Positions 5,789 to 12,674 of a stretch of DNA of 35,182 nucleotides are shown one piece after another. A program made the translations under genes and the position numbers. The notes beneath the pieces were generated by a model, which saw only the letters and a program-made list of their open reading frames with translations, searched no databases and was not told the origin of the DNA. The first letter of the stretch is position 1, and each line of letters begins with the position of its first letter. The stretch lies in IMG/VR virus record IMGVR_UViG_3300032160_000028, positions 1-35,182 of that record. One strand, 5' to 3'. The DNA comes from a virus.

Positions 5789-7392
5789 CAGGGACCGCCT
5801 TGGGCCGAGGCGACGTTGAGCAGTCCGCCGCCGAGGTAGTAGTTGTCGCCGCCGCTCAGGACGGCCCAGGCGGCGTAGTAGTGCACCGCCGGCGTCAGCC
5901 GCGCGGTCTGCGCCGCCGTGGGCTCGAAGCGCACCTCCTGGCTGCCGGTCGGCGTCGGCACGGTGCCGCTGCACAGGCGCATGCCGTCCACGCACAGGGT
6001 CACCGTCGCGCCAGTCAGGTCGATCCAGAAGTTGGCGCTGGCCGGCCGCAGCCGGATGGCGGCGCCGTCGGCGAACTTGCAGTCGGAGTTCTGGGCGATG
6101 GCAATGGTGCCGTTGAGGCCGACGCCGGCGACGATCGAGATCACGCTGCCATTGAGCTTGCCGAGCTGGGTCAGCCAGTAGGCGCCGATCGAGCCGGTCA
6201 GGGTGAAGTTGCTGCTGCTGGTCAGCTCCTGGAAGATGCCGGTCACGATCTGGGCCACGCTGGGCGCGCTGCCGCCCATGGCGTCGGTCTCGGCCTCGAT
6301 CTCGGCGAGGTCCGCGGCAATGGAGGCGCCGGCCGGCGCGCCGAGTCTGGTGTAAATCGCTCCCGCTCCTGTGTTCACGTCGGTCAAGATCGTATCCGTC
6401 TCACTCTTGAGCGCCGCAATGTCCGCGCTTACCGATGCCCCGGCCGGGGCGCCGAGGCGAATAAAACTGTCACCCGTCTGCAGAGTGTTGCCGGTGTAGG
6501 TGGTGAGCGTGTTGCACAGGTTGACCGTGGTGCCGCTCAGGTTCACGGCGCTGCTGGGGTTGTTCACGTGCGCCCAATCCACGCCCACGTAACCCGGCGT
6601 CGAGAGCAAGCCGGTGCCCAGTGTGTAAGTGACGTTGCTGTCGCCCACGGCGCCGACCGAGCAGCGGGCGCGATCGTCGCTGAGGACCTGGTAGCCGCTG
6701 GTATTGTCGGGCACGAGCGACCAGGCCCGGTCCACCCAGCACACGTTGCCGCCCAGCACCGAGATGATCACGCGCGTCTGTCCCACGCCGGCGCCCTGAT
6801 ACAGGCGCACGAGCTGGCCGACCTCGACATTGGTCGTGCTGGCAAGCGTGATCGAAGGATGGGCGCCGTTGCTCCCTGCCGAAGCGCTGCCGGTCCCGAC
6901 CACGCCGGCGGTCCAGAAGTTGCCCAGGCCGTCGTACCAGGCGCTCACGATGGGCCGGTTGTTGGCATCGACGCCAACAACCTGCGTCGCCCAGGTGTTG
7001 ACGTTGGCGTAGGCGTTGCCGGCGCCATCGGTCTGGATCTGGTAGGTGCCCGTGCCCACCGTGGGCAGACAGCCGGCGCTGCCCTGCTGAATCTTGGGCA
7101 GCACGCCGTGCTCGGTCGTGATGAACGGCCCAAACAGGACGACACTGGCCGTGCTGCTGATGCCGCCGACGTCGATGGTGTCGCAAGTCATCTCCGTGAG
7201 GGTGAGCACGACGGTGTATTTGCCCTTGTCGTTGGTGCTATCCACCTCCGCCGGGGCATTGGTCGCGGTGGCCTCGACGCCGTCCTTGATCAGCTTGATG
7301 GTGTGATTGCCGGCATCCCCGGTCTGAGGCGCGTTGGTCGAGGTGTTCCAGGCCCAGTAAACCGCCGTGATGCTGACGCCGCGGATCGCCAT
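5788..7392 (-). CDS. Large tail fibre / baseplate-type structural protein (534 aa)
   Basis: The protein starts at ATG 7392, overlapping the upstream stop by one base. The N-terminal part is beta-rich (GVSITAVYWAWNTSTNAPQT, GKYTVVLTLTEMTCDTID) and fits a domain binding the tail tip. A middle beta region contains DGAGNAYANVNTWATQVVGV. Residues about 300-360 hold two copies of a RLGAPAGAS(V/I)xADxAxIxxE motif, a repeat typical of phage fibre trimer stalks. The C-terminal region resembles a small Ig/jelly-roll domain (FWIDLTGATVTLCVDG). It is the last clear structural gene before the lysis-like cassette. Receptor binding is likely but not shown. Confidence 0.75.
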   Translation of the reverse strand: MAIRGVSITAVYWAWNTSTNAPQTGDAGNHTIKLIKDGVEATATNAPAEVDSTNDKGKYTVVLTLTEMTCDTIDVGGISSTASVVLFGPFITTEHGVLPKIQQGSAGCLPTVGTGTYQIQTDGAGNAYANVNTWATQVVGVDANNRPIVSAWYDGLGNFWTAGVVGTGSASAGSNGAHPSITLASTTNVEVGQLVRLYQGAGVGQTRVIISVLGGNVCWVDRAWSLVPDNTSGYQVLSDDRARCSVGAVGDSNVTYTLGTGLLSTPGYVGVDWAHVNNPSSAVNLSGTTVNLCNTLTTYTGNTLQTGDSFIRLGAPAGASVSADIAALKSETDTILTDVNTGAGAIYTRLGAPAGASIAADLAEIEAETDAMGGSAPSVAQIVTGIFQELTSSSNFTLTGSIGAYWLTQLGKLNGSVISIVAGVGLNGTIAIAQNSDCKFADGAAIRLRPASANFWIDLTGATVTLCVDGMRLCSGTVPTPTGSQEVRFEPTAAQTARLTPAVHYYAAWAVLSGGDNYYLGGGLLNVASAQGGP

Positions 7393-8111
7393 TATGCTGC
7401 TCCCTGTCCTCTCGCCCAGCTCATAAACAGCGGCAAAGGCAGGCCTGTGGGCGTCGGTGCGTATCCCGGCGTCACCACCTTGGCGGGTGCGCCGGCCCCG
7501 GCGTCGCCGTTCTGGATGGCAAAATTGGCCGTGCTCGTGTTGGAGGCGATGTTCATGACGAAATCGACGTACAGCTTGTCTCCGGTGGCACAAGACACCG
7601 CCGGCATGGCGGTAGACGGGATTGTCATGGCCGCGGCGGCGGCAGTGTAGGCGTGGCTGCCCAAACTGATGTCGCTGCCGATCTGCGTGTAGCCCGTGCC
7701 GCTGTTCCATTTCCACATGCGCGCGTAAATAGTCGCGGTGCAGGTGCCGCTCGTGCAGCGGAAGGTCCAGGTCCCGGACCAGTTACCTGCCGGGATGGTT
7801 TGCTGCTCCAGCGTCGTGACGTTCCACAGAAAGCCGTCCCCGCTCGGCGTATGCTCGGAACCATTGTTGGGCCACGCCGAGGCATTGCCGCGTGACTGCA
7901 GCTCCCCCCAGTTCGCCGAGGTGCTGAGCAAGGCATTGTTCGCCGCCTGGCTGGAGTTGGGCGTCGCGGTCGCCAGGTTGGTGGCCGTGGTGTTCACGAC
8001 CGTCTTGTTGGCGTATAGCGTCAGCGCCGTGTAGTGACACGGCACCGACAGAATGGCCGCAATGACCTCCTGGTCGGATACCTCGTCGCTGCGTAGCCGG
8101 GACAAGTCCAC
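7392..8111 (-). CDS. Beta-rich tail or fibre-associated structural protein (about 239 aa)
   Basis: No ATG fits the N-terminus. I choose GTG at 8111 (start MDLSRLRSDEVSDQEVIAAI), which has GGAG six bases upstream; GTG codons at 8117 and 8129 are alternatives. After a short helix the protein is a Thr/Ser/Trp-rich beta sandwich (NWSGTWTFRCTSGTCTATIY, then MPAVSCATGDKLYVDFVMNI), like receptor-contacting or appendage domains of tail proteins. A Cys pair could form a disulphide. Its stop overlaps the next fibre gene's start, so both are probably made in fixed ratio. Confidence 0.7.
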   Translation of the reverse strand: MDLSRLRSDEVSDQEVIAAILSVPCHYTALTLYANKTVVNTTATNLATATPNSSQAANNALLSTSANWGELQSRGNASAWPNNGSEHTPSGDGFLWNVTTLEQQTIPAGNWSGTWTFRCTSGTCTATIYARMWKWNSGTGYTQIGSDISLGSHAYTAAAAAMTIPSTAMPAVSCATGDKLYVDFVMNIASNTSTANFAIQNGDAGAGAPAKVVTPGYAPTPTGLPLPLFMSWARGQGAA

Positions 8112-8125
8112 GTTCACTCCAGTGA

Positions 8126-8617
8126 TCACTGAACGGTCAGGATGCCCATGTAGGGCAGGGGCGGCTGCAGCACGTACTGTTTGCTGCCCAGGCCCAGTAC
8201 ATGGGTGTGGTGAATGCCGCTGCGGGCCACGAGCGACAGCGGCTGGTCTCCGGAAGGCGCGGCCGCGGCCACGGGGAAGTCGACAAGCACCAGCTCGCCG
8301 CCGCTGGTGCCGTCCAGCTCGTTGCCGGGCGTGTTGCAACTGACGTTGATGAGCAGGAGGCCGTCCTGGGGGCAGTTCGCCGACAGGCTCCAGCCCGGCG
8401 GCAGCAAAGCTCCGGCGTGTACCAGGCTGCCGGCGTCGAGGTCGCCGATCGGGAAGTCAAACACGCCAGTCGGGAACGTAAGCACCAGCATGGCTCCGAC
8501 CAGGCCGGTGTGCCCCTGGGCGTCGTCCAGCGGGCTTAGCGTGACCGGCACGCCGGCGATGGTGCCACCGGCCAGGCCACTGTAGCCCCCCTGCGGAAGT
8601 GTTAGAAGTTGTGTCAC
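8126..8617 (-). CDS. Cohesin-like beta-sandwich protein in the tail module (163 aa)
   Basis: GTG at 8617 is chosen because GAAAGGACC precedes it at correct spacing. Residues about 8-135 follow a pattern I associate with cohesin-type domains of Planctomycete extracellular proteins: GLAGGTIAGVPVTLSPLDDA, GAMLVLTFPTGVFDF, LLPPGWSLSANCPQDG and ELVLVDFPVAAAAPSGD. In those proteins this fold mediates surface protein-protein binding. Here it stands alone in a row of tail genes, so it may decorate the tail tip or bind a host surface partner. The family call rests on pattern recall, not an alignment. Confidence 0.6.
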   Translation of the reverse strand: MTQLLTLPQGGYSGLAGGTIAGVPVTLSPLDDAQGHTGLVGAMLVLTFPTGVFDFPIGDLDAGSLVHAGALLPPGWSLSANCPQDGLLLINVSCNTPGNELDGTSGGELVLVDFPVAAAAPSGDQPLSLVARSGIHHTHVLGLGSKQYVLQPPLPYMGILTVQ

Positions 8618-8635
8618 GTTGAGGTCCTTTCGGGT

Positions 8636-8652
8636 ACTGATCACTGATCACT
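8636..8652. repeat. ACTGATC heptad repeat (2 copies)
   Basis: Two tandem copies of ACTGATC plus ACT lie in the 39-bp gap between genes. The same heptad recurs at 16043-16073, 17252-17282 and 33583-33617, always at gene ends. Confidence 0.8.
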
Positions 8653-8656
8653 CACA

Positions 8657-9397
8657 CTAAAGCCCCACCAGACCCAGCTCGGGGATGTGGTGGGCGTAAA
8701 AAGCTAGTTGATCCTTCACGAACAGTCGCCCGTCGCGGACCTGGTCGTCGGGGTGCCGGCCAAAGTGCTGGTGGGCGTGGATGGTCCGCGGCAGCTCGAC
8801 CACCTTCAGCTCGAGCTGCTGGATGGCCATGCACAGGAGCAATTGACAGGCGCGCCAGTTGCCGAAGCACTCGCCGGCCCGGCCCAGCAGCTCCTCGTAG
8901 GTCCGGCGCAGCCGTCGCCACACCCAGGGCAGTGCGGCCACGAAGCCACAGTTATAGACCGGCACGTTTTGCAGCCGTGTCCCCAGCAGTCCCGCGACGT
9001 GCGGCAGCGGGTAACGTGCCTGGAGCAGCTCGAACTCCTCGGCGCCGGTCTCCGGCTCGAGCCGGTTGGGGCCCAGGGCGATCTCCCACTCGGTCAGGCC
9101 GGCCAGCAGCGTGCGCTCGGCCGGCAGCAAATCACGCTGCACCAGGGCATCGGCGTCCATCATCACCAGGACCTCGCCCTCGTCCACCGCGGGCAAGACG
9201 TCGAGGACCTGGCCCTGCTGATTGCACGGCTGCCCGGTCGCAGCCATGGACACCGCCTCATATTTGCCCTGGGCCGAGGGCATGCTGAAGCCCACGCTGA
9301 CCACGTATTTGCGGTCCGCGCGCAGCCGCCGCAGCGAGACCAGGAAAGGTGCGGCCTTGGCAAGGTAATCGGCGGTGAGTGCGGAGCAAAAGATCAC
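8657..9397 (-). CDS. Glycosyltransferase-like protein with DxD motif (246 aa)
   Basis: The fold order looks like a GT-A enzyme: beta-alpha start (FCSALTADYLAKAAPFLVSL), a strand ending in MMDADALVQRDL with the metal-binding DAD at residues 81-83, and a later acceptor-side region (VPVYNCGFVAALPWVWRRL). A His-rich segment follows (IHAHQHFGRHP). Such enzymes transfer a sugar from a nucleotide-sugar donor in the cytoplasm. Its ATG overlaps the stop of the upstream glycosyltransferase by 4 bases, so the two probably act together. Lying between tail genes, it could glycosylate a tail protein or host surface sugar. Substrate cannot be read from sequence. Confidence 0.7.
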   Translation of the reverse strand: MIFCSALTADYLAKAAPFLVSLRRLRADRKYVVSVGFSMPSAQGKYEAVSMAATGQPCNQQGQVLDVLPAVDEGEVLVMMDADALVQRDLLPAERTLLAGLTEWEIALGPNRLEPETGAEEFELLQARYPLPHVAGLLGTRLQNVPVYNCGFVAALPWVWRRLRRTYEELLGRAGECFGNWRACQLLLCMAIQQLELKVVELPRTIHAHQHFGRHPDDQVRDGRLFVKDQLAFYAHHIPELGLVGL

Positions 9398-10245
9398 AGG
9401 TGATACCCCGGCAGCCGGTCACTGCTCTCGCGACTGAACTCAGGCCCCAGATCGACGCCGAAGTACCCTCCGAGCTGGCGGTAGTCGCGCTCGGACGTGT
9501 TGTCGTGCCACAGCACCCCCGCCACAGGCTGGGTGCGGTCCTGCCCGACCAGCGGCCAGCGCAGGCGGCGATCGCCGACGCGCTCGCGATAGAGCCGATC
9601 CAGGGCAACCTCCGCGCTCGCGTGAATCGGCCGGCCACGCAGTGCCTCGGGCATGCCGGCGCCCTGCCAGGCGGCGACGTCAAGCAGGCAGCACTCGCTG
9701 CGCAGCGGGAAACGATAGGGCCGGAGCTGCACCTCGCCGGCCAGCGTGCAACCCGCGTCGAGCAGCACCGCGGCGCCGTCGTTTAGCCAGCGTGGCACGG
9801 TGCAGATCCAGCGCTGCGACACCTTGGCCAGCACTTCCAGGCCCAGCTCCGCGGCCCACTCGATGCCCGCGGCAAACGCGGACAAGTCGCCGGCGACGTG
9901 GCCGAGTCGCTGCGGGTTGCTGCGGAAAAGCACGCCCAGACGCTCGCAGAGGACCGCCATGGCCTCCGAACGCCCCCCGGGGGAGCAATCGTCGCTGACC
10001 AGGATCGGCACGTTGCCGCAGGTGAAGCGGATGGCCCGGATCGCCAGCTCGATCAGCGGGGCGTGCCAGTACGCCCCGATCACGACGCCGCAGGCGGGAT
10101 CGTCCGCGTGCCCCTGGCCGGCGCGGAGCGCGGACACATCGAGCAGGGGACCGGCGCGGTCTCGTATCTTGGAGGCTCGTGGCGGCCGGGTCATGCGGGC
10201 CAGGGCTCGCCGGCGGCGTTCGGCTTCGGGGTACAGCGCGATCAT
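9394..10245 (-). CDS. GT2-like glycosyltransferase (283 aa)
   Basis: After a basic N-terminus, the core GVVIGAYWHAPLIELAIRAI followed by VPILVSDDCSPGG (Asp85-Asp86) matches the first two nucleotide-sugar binding elements of family 2 GT-A enzymes. A weaker acceptor region contains VLAKVSQRWICTVPRWLND. The GT2 DxD is replaced or hidden near KVSQR, so activity is uncertain. It is coupled by a 4-base overlap to a second glycosyltransferase. A pair of sugar-transfer genes amid tail genes is unusual and suggests virion or receptor glycosylation. Confidence 0.65.
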   Translation of the reverse strand: MIALYPEAERRRRALARMTRPPRASKIRDRAGPLLDVSALRAGQGHADDPACGVVIGAYWHAPLIELAIRAIRFTCGNVPILVSDDCSPGGRSEAMAVLCERLGVLFRSNPQRLGHVAGDLSAFAAGIEWAAELGLEVLAKVSQRWICTVPRWLNDGAAVLLDAGCTLAGEVQLRPYRFPLRSECCLLDVAAWQGAGMPEALRGRPIHASAEVALDRLYRERVGDRRLRWPLVGQDRTQPVAGVLWHDNTSERDYRQLGGYFGVDLGPEFSRESSDRLPGYHL

Positions 10246-10257
10246 CGAGACACCGAC

Positions 10258-11058
10258 CTATAGAGGGAGTTGCAACACCGACACATAGCCGCCGAGCAAG
10301 CGCACGCTGACGGTGCCAGCGATGCTGTAAGCCCGTGCGGTGAGCTGCACCTGGCTGCCCCCCAACGCGGGGATAAGCGCACTCACGCCCACCTCGAATG
10401 CGGCAGGAGACCCGGGCAATGCGCCGAGGCTGGCGATGTAGTACAGAAAGTCCTGCCAGCCAAAGGTCAGACCCGCGCCGTCCACGATCTCCAGCCGCAG
10501 GAGCGTGTCATCGGCGGGACTAAACGTGCCGGTGTCGATGGACACGCCTGCGGACACCGCTGTTATGGCGCCGGACACCAGGGACGTGACAGTGCCTATG
10601 GCCGTAGGAGTGGCGGACAGGCTAAACCCGCCGGTGATCGGCGTCAGGTCTGTCGCCGTTGCGGTTTGCCCCGCCTCGTCGCAAACGAAGGCGGAGCGGC
10701 CGTCGCCGGCGGCGGCATCCTGCCGGGCCAGGAAGGGAGAGCCATTATAGACGTCATCCTGCGCTGGACTGAACCCGTTCGGGAAGGACAGCCAGACCTG
10801 CGTCGTGCCGTCGAGGTCGGCGAACAACGTGCCGTCGAACCGGGTCAGAAGCAGCGCGGGATACCTTGGCCCGCCCAGGTCGGTGGTGGTTAGTGACGTG
10901 ACCCGCAACCATTGCATGTTAGGCGAGCGCACCACCGACTGGCCGCCAGTCGCTCCGCGCCGGCTGGCGCCGCTGTTGCGGCGCGTGGCCTGGGCGTCCT
11001 TCAATCCGGAGCGGATTTGCTGGATAGCGCCGGTCGTCAGATTTGCCTGCCTGGCCAT
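10258..11058 (-). CDS. Hypothetical tail-module structural protein (266 aa)
   Basis: A polar, basic N-terminus (MARQANLTTGAIQQIRSGLK) precedes a largely beta-strand protein with Gly/Thr-rich turns (FDGTLFADLDGTTQVWLSFP, then IGTVTSLVSGAITAVSAGVS). The C-terminus (YSIAGTVSVRLLGGYVSVLQ) looks like a packed beta domain. No family recognised. Position after the tail-tip candidate and before the glycosyltransferases suggests a baseplate or fibre component. Ribosome-site support is weak. Confidence 0.65.
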   Translation of the reverse strand: MARQANLTTGAIQQIRSGLKDAQATRRNSGASRRGATGGQSVVRSPNMQWLRVTSLTTTDLGGPRYPALLLTRFDGTLFADLDGTTQVWLSFPNGFSPAQDDVYNGSPFLARQDAAAGDGRSAFVCDEAGQTATATDLTPITGGFSLSATPTAIGTVTSLVSGAITAVSAGVSIDTGTFSPADDTLLRLEIVDGAGLTFGWQDFLYYIASLGALPGSPAAFEVGVSALIPALGGSQVQLTARAYSIAGTVSVRLLGGYVSVLQLPL

Positions 11059-11083
11059 TACCGATTCTCACTCAGTGACACTT

Positions 11084-11109
11084 CTGACCCCTGACCCCTG
11101 GCCCCTCAC
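11084..11109. repeat. CTGACCC heptad repeat
   Basis: CTGACCC occurs twice in tandem, then a degenerate CTGGCCC. It lies in the gap next to a stop codon. The same unit occurs twice at 16578-16591. Confidence 0.75.
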
Positions 11110-11111
11110 GG

Positions 11112-11606
11112 TTACGGGTTCTCGCTCAGGGTCACCGTCACGGCCAGGCCCTGGGCCTGGGCGCCCGAGTTGCCGGAGACGGTGACCACGATCAGTAGGA
11201 TGTCGCTGGCGATCAGGCTGCTGGTGTTGATCGTGGCTAGCACGGGCACGTACAGCGTGTTGCCGCTGTTGAGCGTCAGGGTCGAGCTCAGCACCGACGC
11301 GAACGCCCCGCCGCCGGTCGATTTTTTGAGATCGACGGTCACCGCGTAGTTGCCCGTCGCCAGCGCCTCGGTGATCGCCGCGGTCACTTCCAGGAGGGTG
11401 CCGCTGCTGTAGTTGATGCGGCCGGCCTTGCCGGCGACGACCGTGCCGGTCTGGGTGAGCTCGAAGGTGTAGCGGTGCACCGTCTTGGTGTCGCTGATCG
11501 GCGCGGCGCTGCTGATGCTGGCGTCGGTCAGCCCGAAGACGCTGACCGTGCCCTGGGCGATCAGCAACACGCCTACCACCAGCAGGAGGAGGAGCCAAAA
11601 GATCAT
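11112..11606 (-). CDS. Membrane-anchored or exported beta-rich protein in the tail module (164 aa)
   Basis: The start has a strong hydrophobic segment (MIFWLLLLLVVGVLLIAQGT) that acts as a signal or anchor. A Thr/Ser/Val-rich beta domain follows (YTFELTQTGTVVAGKAG, then YAVTVDLKKSTGGGAFAS, and LLIVVTVSGNSGAQAQGLAV). An AGAAAGG ribosome site precedes ATG 11606. Typical virion tail proteins lack such signals, so this protein may sit in the host envelope, or the helix may insert into membrane during infection. Confidence 0.7.
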   Translation of the reverse strand: MIFWLLLLLVVGVLLIAQGTVSVFGLTDASISSAAPISDTKTVHRYTFELTQTGTVVAGKAGRINYSSGTLLEVTAAITEALATGNYAVTVDLKKSTGGGAFASVLSSTLTLNSGNTLYVPVLATINTSSLIASDILLIVVTVSGNSGAQAQGLAVTVTLSENP

Positions 11607-11621
11607 AGCGCCAAACCTTTC

Positions 11622-12605
11622 TCATGTGGGCCGGGGGCCGATGCCCAGGTCGTCAAACTTTTTCGGGGGGTATACGTCGTAACCGAAGAAGACGGGCGCC
11701 TTACCCTTGGCCAGCATGATGCCGCTGCCGTCGAGCAGCACCGGCGAGGAAAACGGCATGCCCGTGGTCTTGTCGCGGGCGAGGAAGTACTGGCCCAGCA
11801 CGTCGTCGTATTCGCGAAACCCCTGGTCCAGCAGCCACAGCGTCCAGGTCGCGAAGTTCACGAGGAACGTGAAGGTGAGCCGGTAGTAGTGCATGGGCAC
11901 GTCCACGCCGTTCACGAACTGGGACCGCACGTTGACCAGCCGCACCGTGTCCTTGGGATAGTCCCACCATTCGCCATCGTTGACTGGCCCACCGGTTTGC
12001 TCGCCGAGGTTGCTATCGTCCTCCTCCGGGTTGGAGCCGGTCGTGCCCGTGGCCGTGGTCTGGCCCAGGAACTGCGCGAAGAAGATCGGATCGTAGGTCT
12101 CGAAGTTCTTCACCACGGTCAGCGTGTGAATGCTGCCGTCCACCTCGGGCGGGTTCTGGTAGGGATCGTCGGCGCTGTTGGTGATGGCCTGGCCTTCGAG
12201 GTCCGATTGCAGGCCGATCTTGATGCGCTCGCCGTCCCAGTTGACTTCCACCGGCCATTGCAGCGGGTTGCCGATCGCCCAGGTGCAGCGCACGTGGTGC
12301 ACGTTGGGGTTGTTGCTGTCCGGCTGGACCACCTCGCGGCGGATCAGCTTGACGTCGCCCTGGTCGCCGAGCTGTTGGCTGAGCGCCTGCGCCTCGTTGG
12401 CGCCGACGTAGGGCGTCTCGTAGTTGGCCTCGGCCGGCGGGATCTGCAGGCCCGAGGTGGGATCGGTCGCGGTCAGCACCACGAAAGGGCCGTCCAAAGC
12501 ATCGTCGGTCCGGACCTGGTAGGTGCAATTGATCGTCCCTTCGGTGATGTTGTTGATCGACGTACCGCGCTGGTCGGCGACGCGTTTTACCTCGAGGACC
12601 GCCAT
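11622..12605 (-). CDS. Tail-tip / distal-tail-like structural protein (327 aa)
   Basis: It is the first gene after the tape measure, where siphophages usually encode the distal tail (Dit) or tail-tip protein. The protein has alternating strands and acidic loops (MAVLEVKRVADQRGTSINNI, then GPFVVLTATDPTSGLQIPPA, and MHYYRLTFTFLVNFATWTLW). No clear family match is recalled, so the Dit-like role is positional. ATG 12605 is preferred; an upstream in-frame ATG (12617) lies inside a repeat element that fills the gap. Confidence 0.65.
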   Translation of the reverse strand: MAVLEVKRVADQRGTSINNITEGTINCTYQVRTDDALDGPFVVLTATDPTSGLQIPPAEANYETPYVGANEAQALSQQLGDQGDVKLIRREVVQPDSNNPNVHHVRCTWAIGNPLQWPVEVNWDGERIKIGLQSDLEGQAITNSADDPYQNPPEVDGSIHTLTVVKNFETYDPIFFAQFLGQTTATGTTGSNPEEDDSNLGEQTGGPVNDGEWWDYPKDTVRLVNVRSQFVNGVDVPMHYYRLTFTFLVNFATWTLWLLDQGFREYDDVLGQYFLARDKTTGMPFSSPVLLDGSGIMLAKGKAPVFFGYDVYPPKKFDDLGIGPRPT

Positions 12606-12614
12606 GCCTAGCTC

Positions 12615-12673
12615 CATGGCAAAAACATCTGCGGCAAAAAGATGATCTTTTTGCCGGAGAGTTTTTTGCCGTT
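12615..12673. repeat. Nested-palindrome element, copy A (GGCAAAAA...TTTTTGCC)
   Basis: This 59-bp element matches the one at 15097-15155 at 53 of 59 positions. Outer and inner GGCAAAAA/TTTTTGCC arms can fold into a cruciform or a double hairpin. It fills almost all of the gap between the tape-measure stop and the next start. Confidence 0.85.
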
Positions 12674-12674
12674 C

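Noticed and set aside
5800-7650. A 616-residue plus-strand frame opposite the tail fibre gene
   Set aside because: Long antisense frames are expected in GC-rich DNA. Its protein is Arg/Gly/Ala/His-rich without any motif, while the minus-strand protein has clear fibre repeats.
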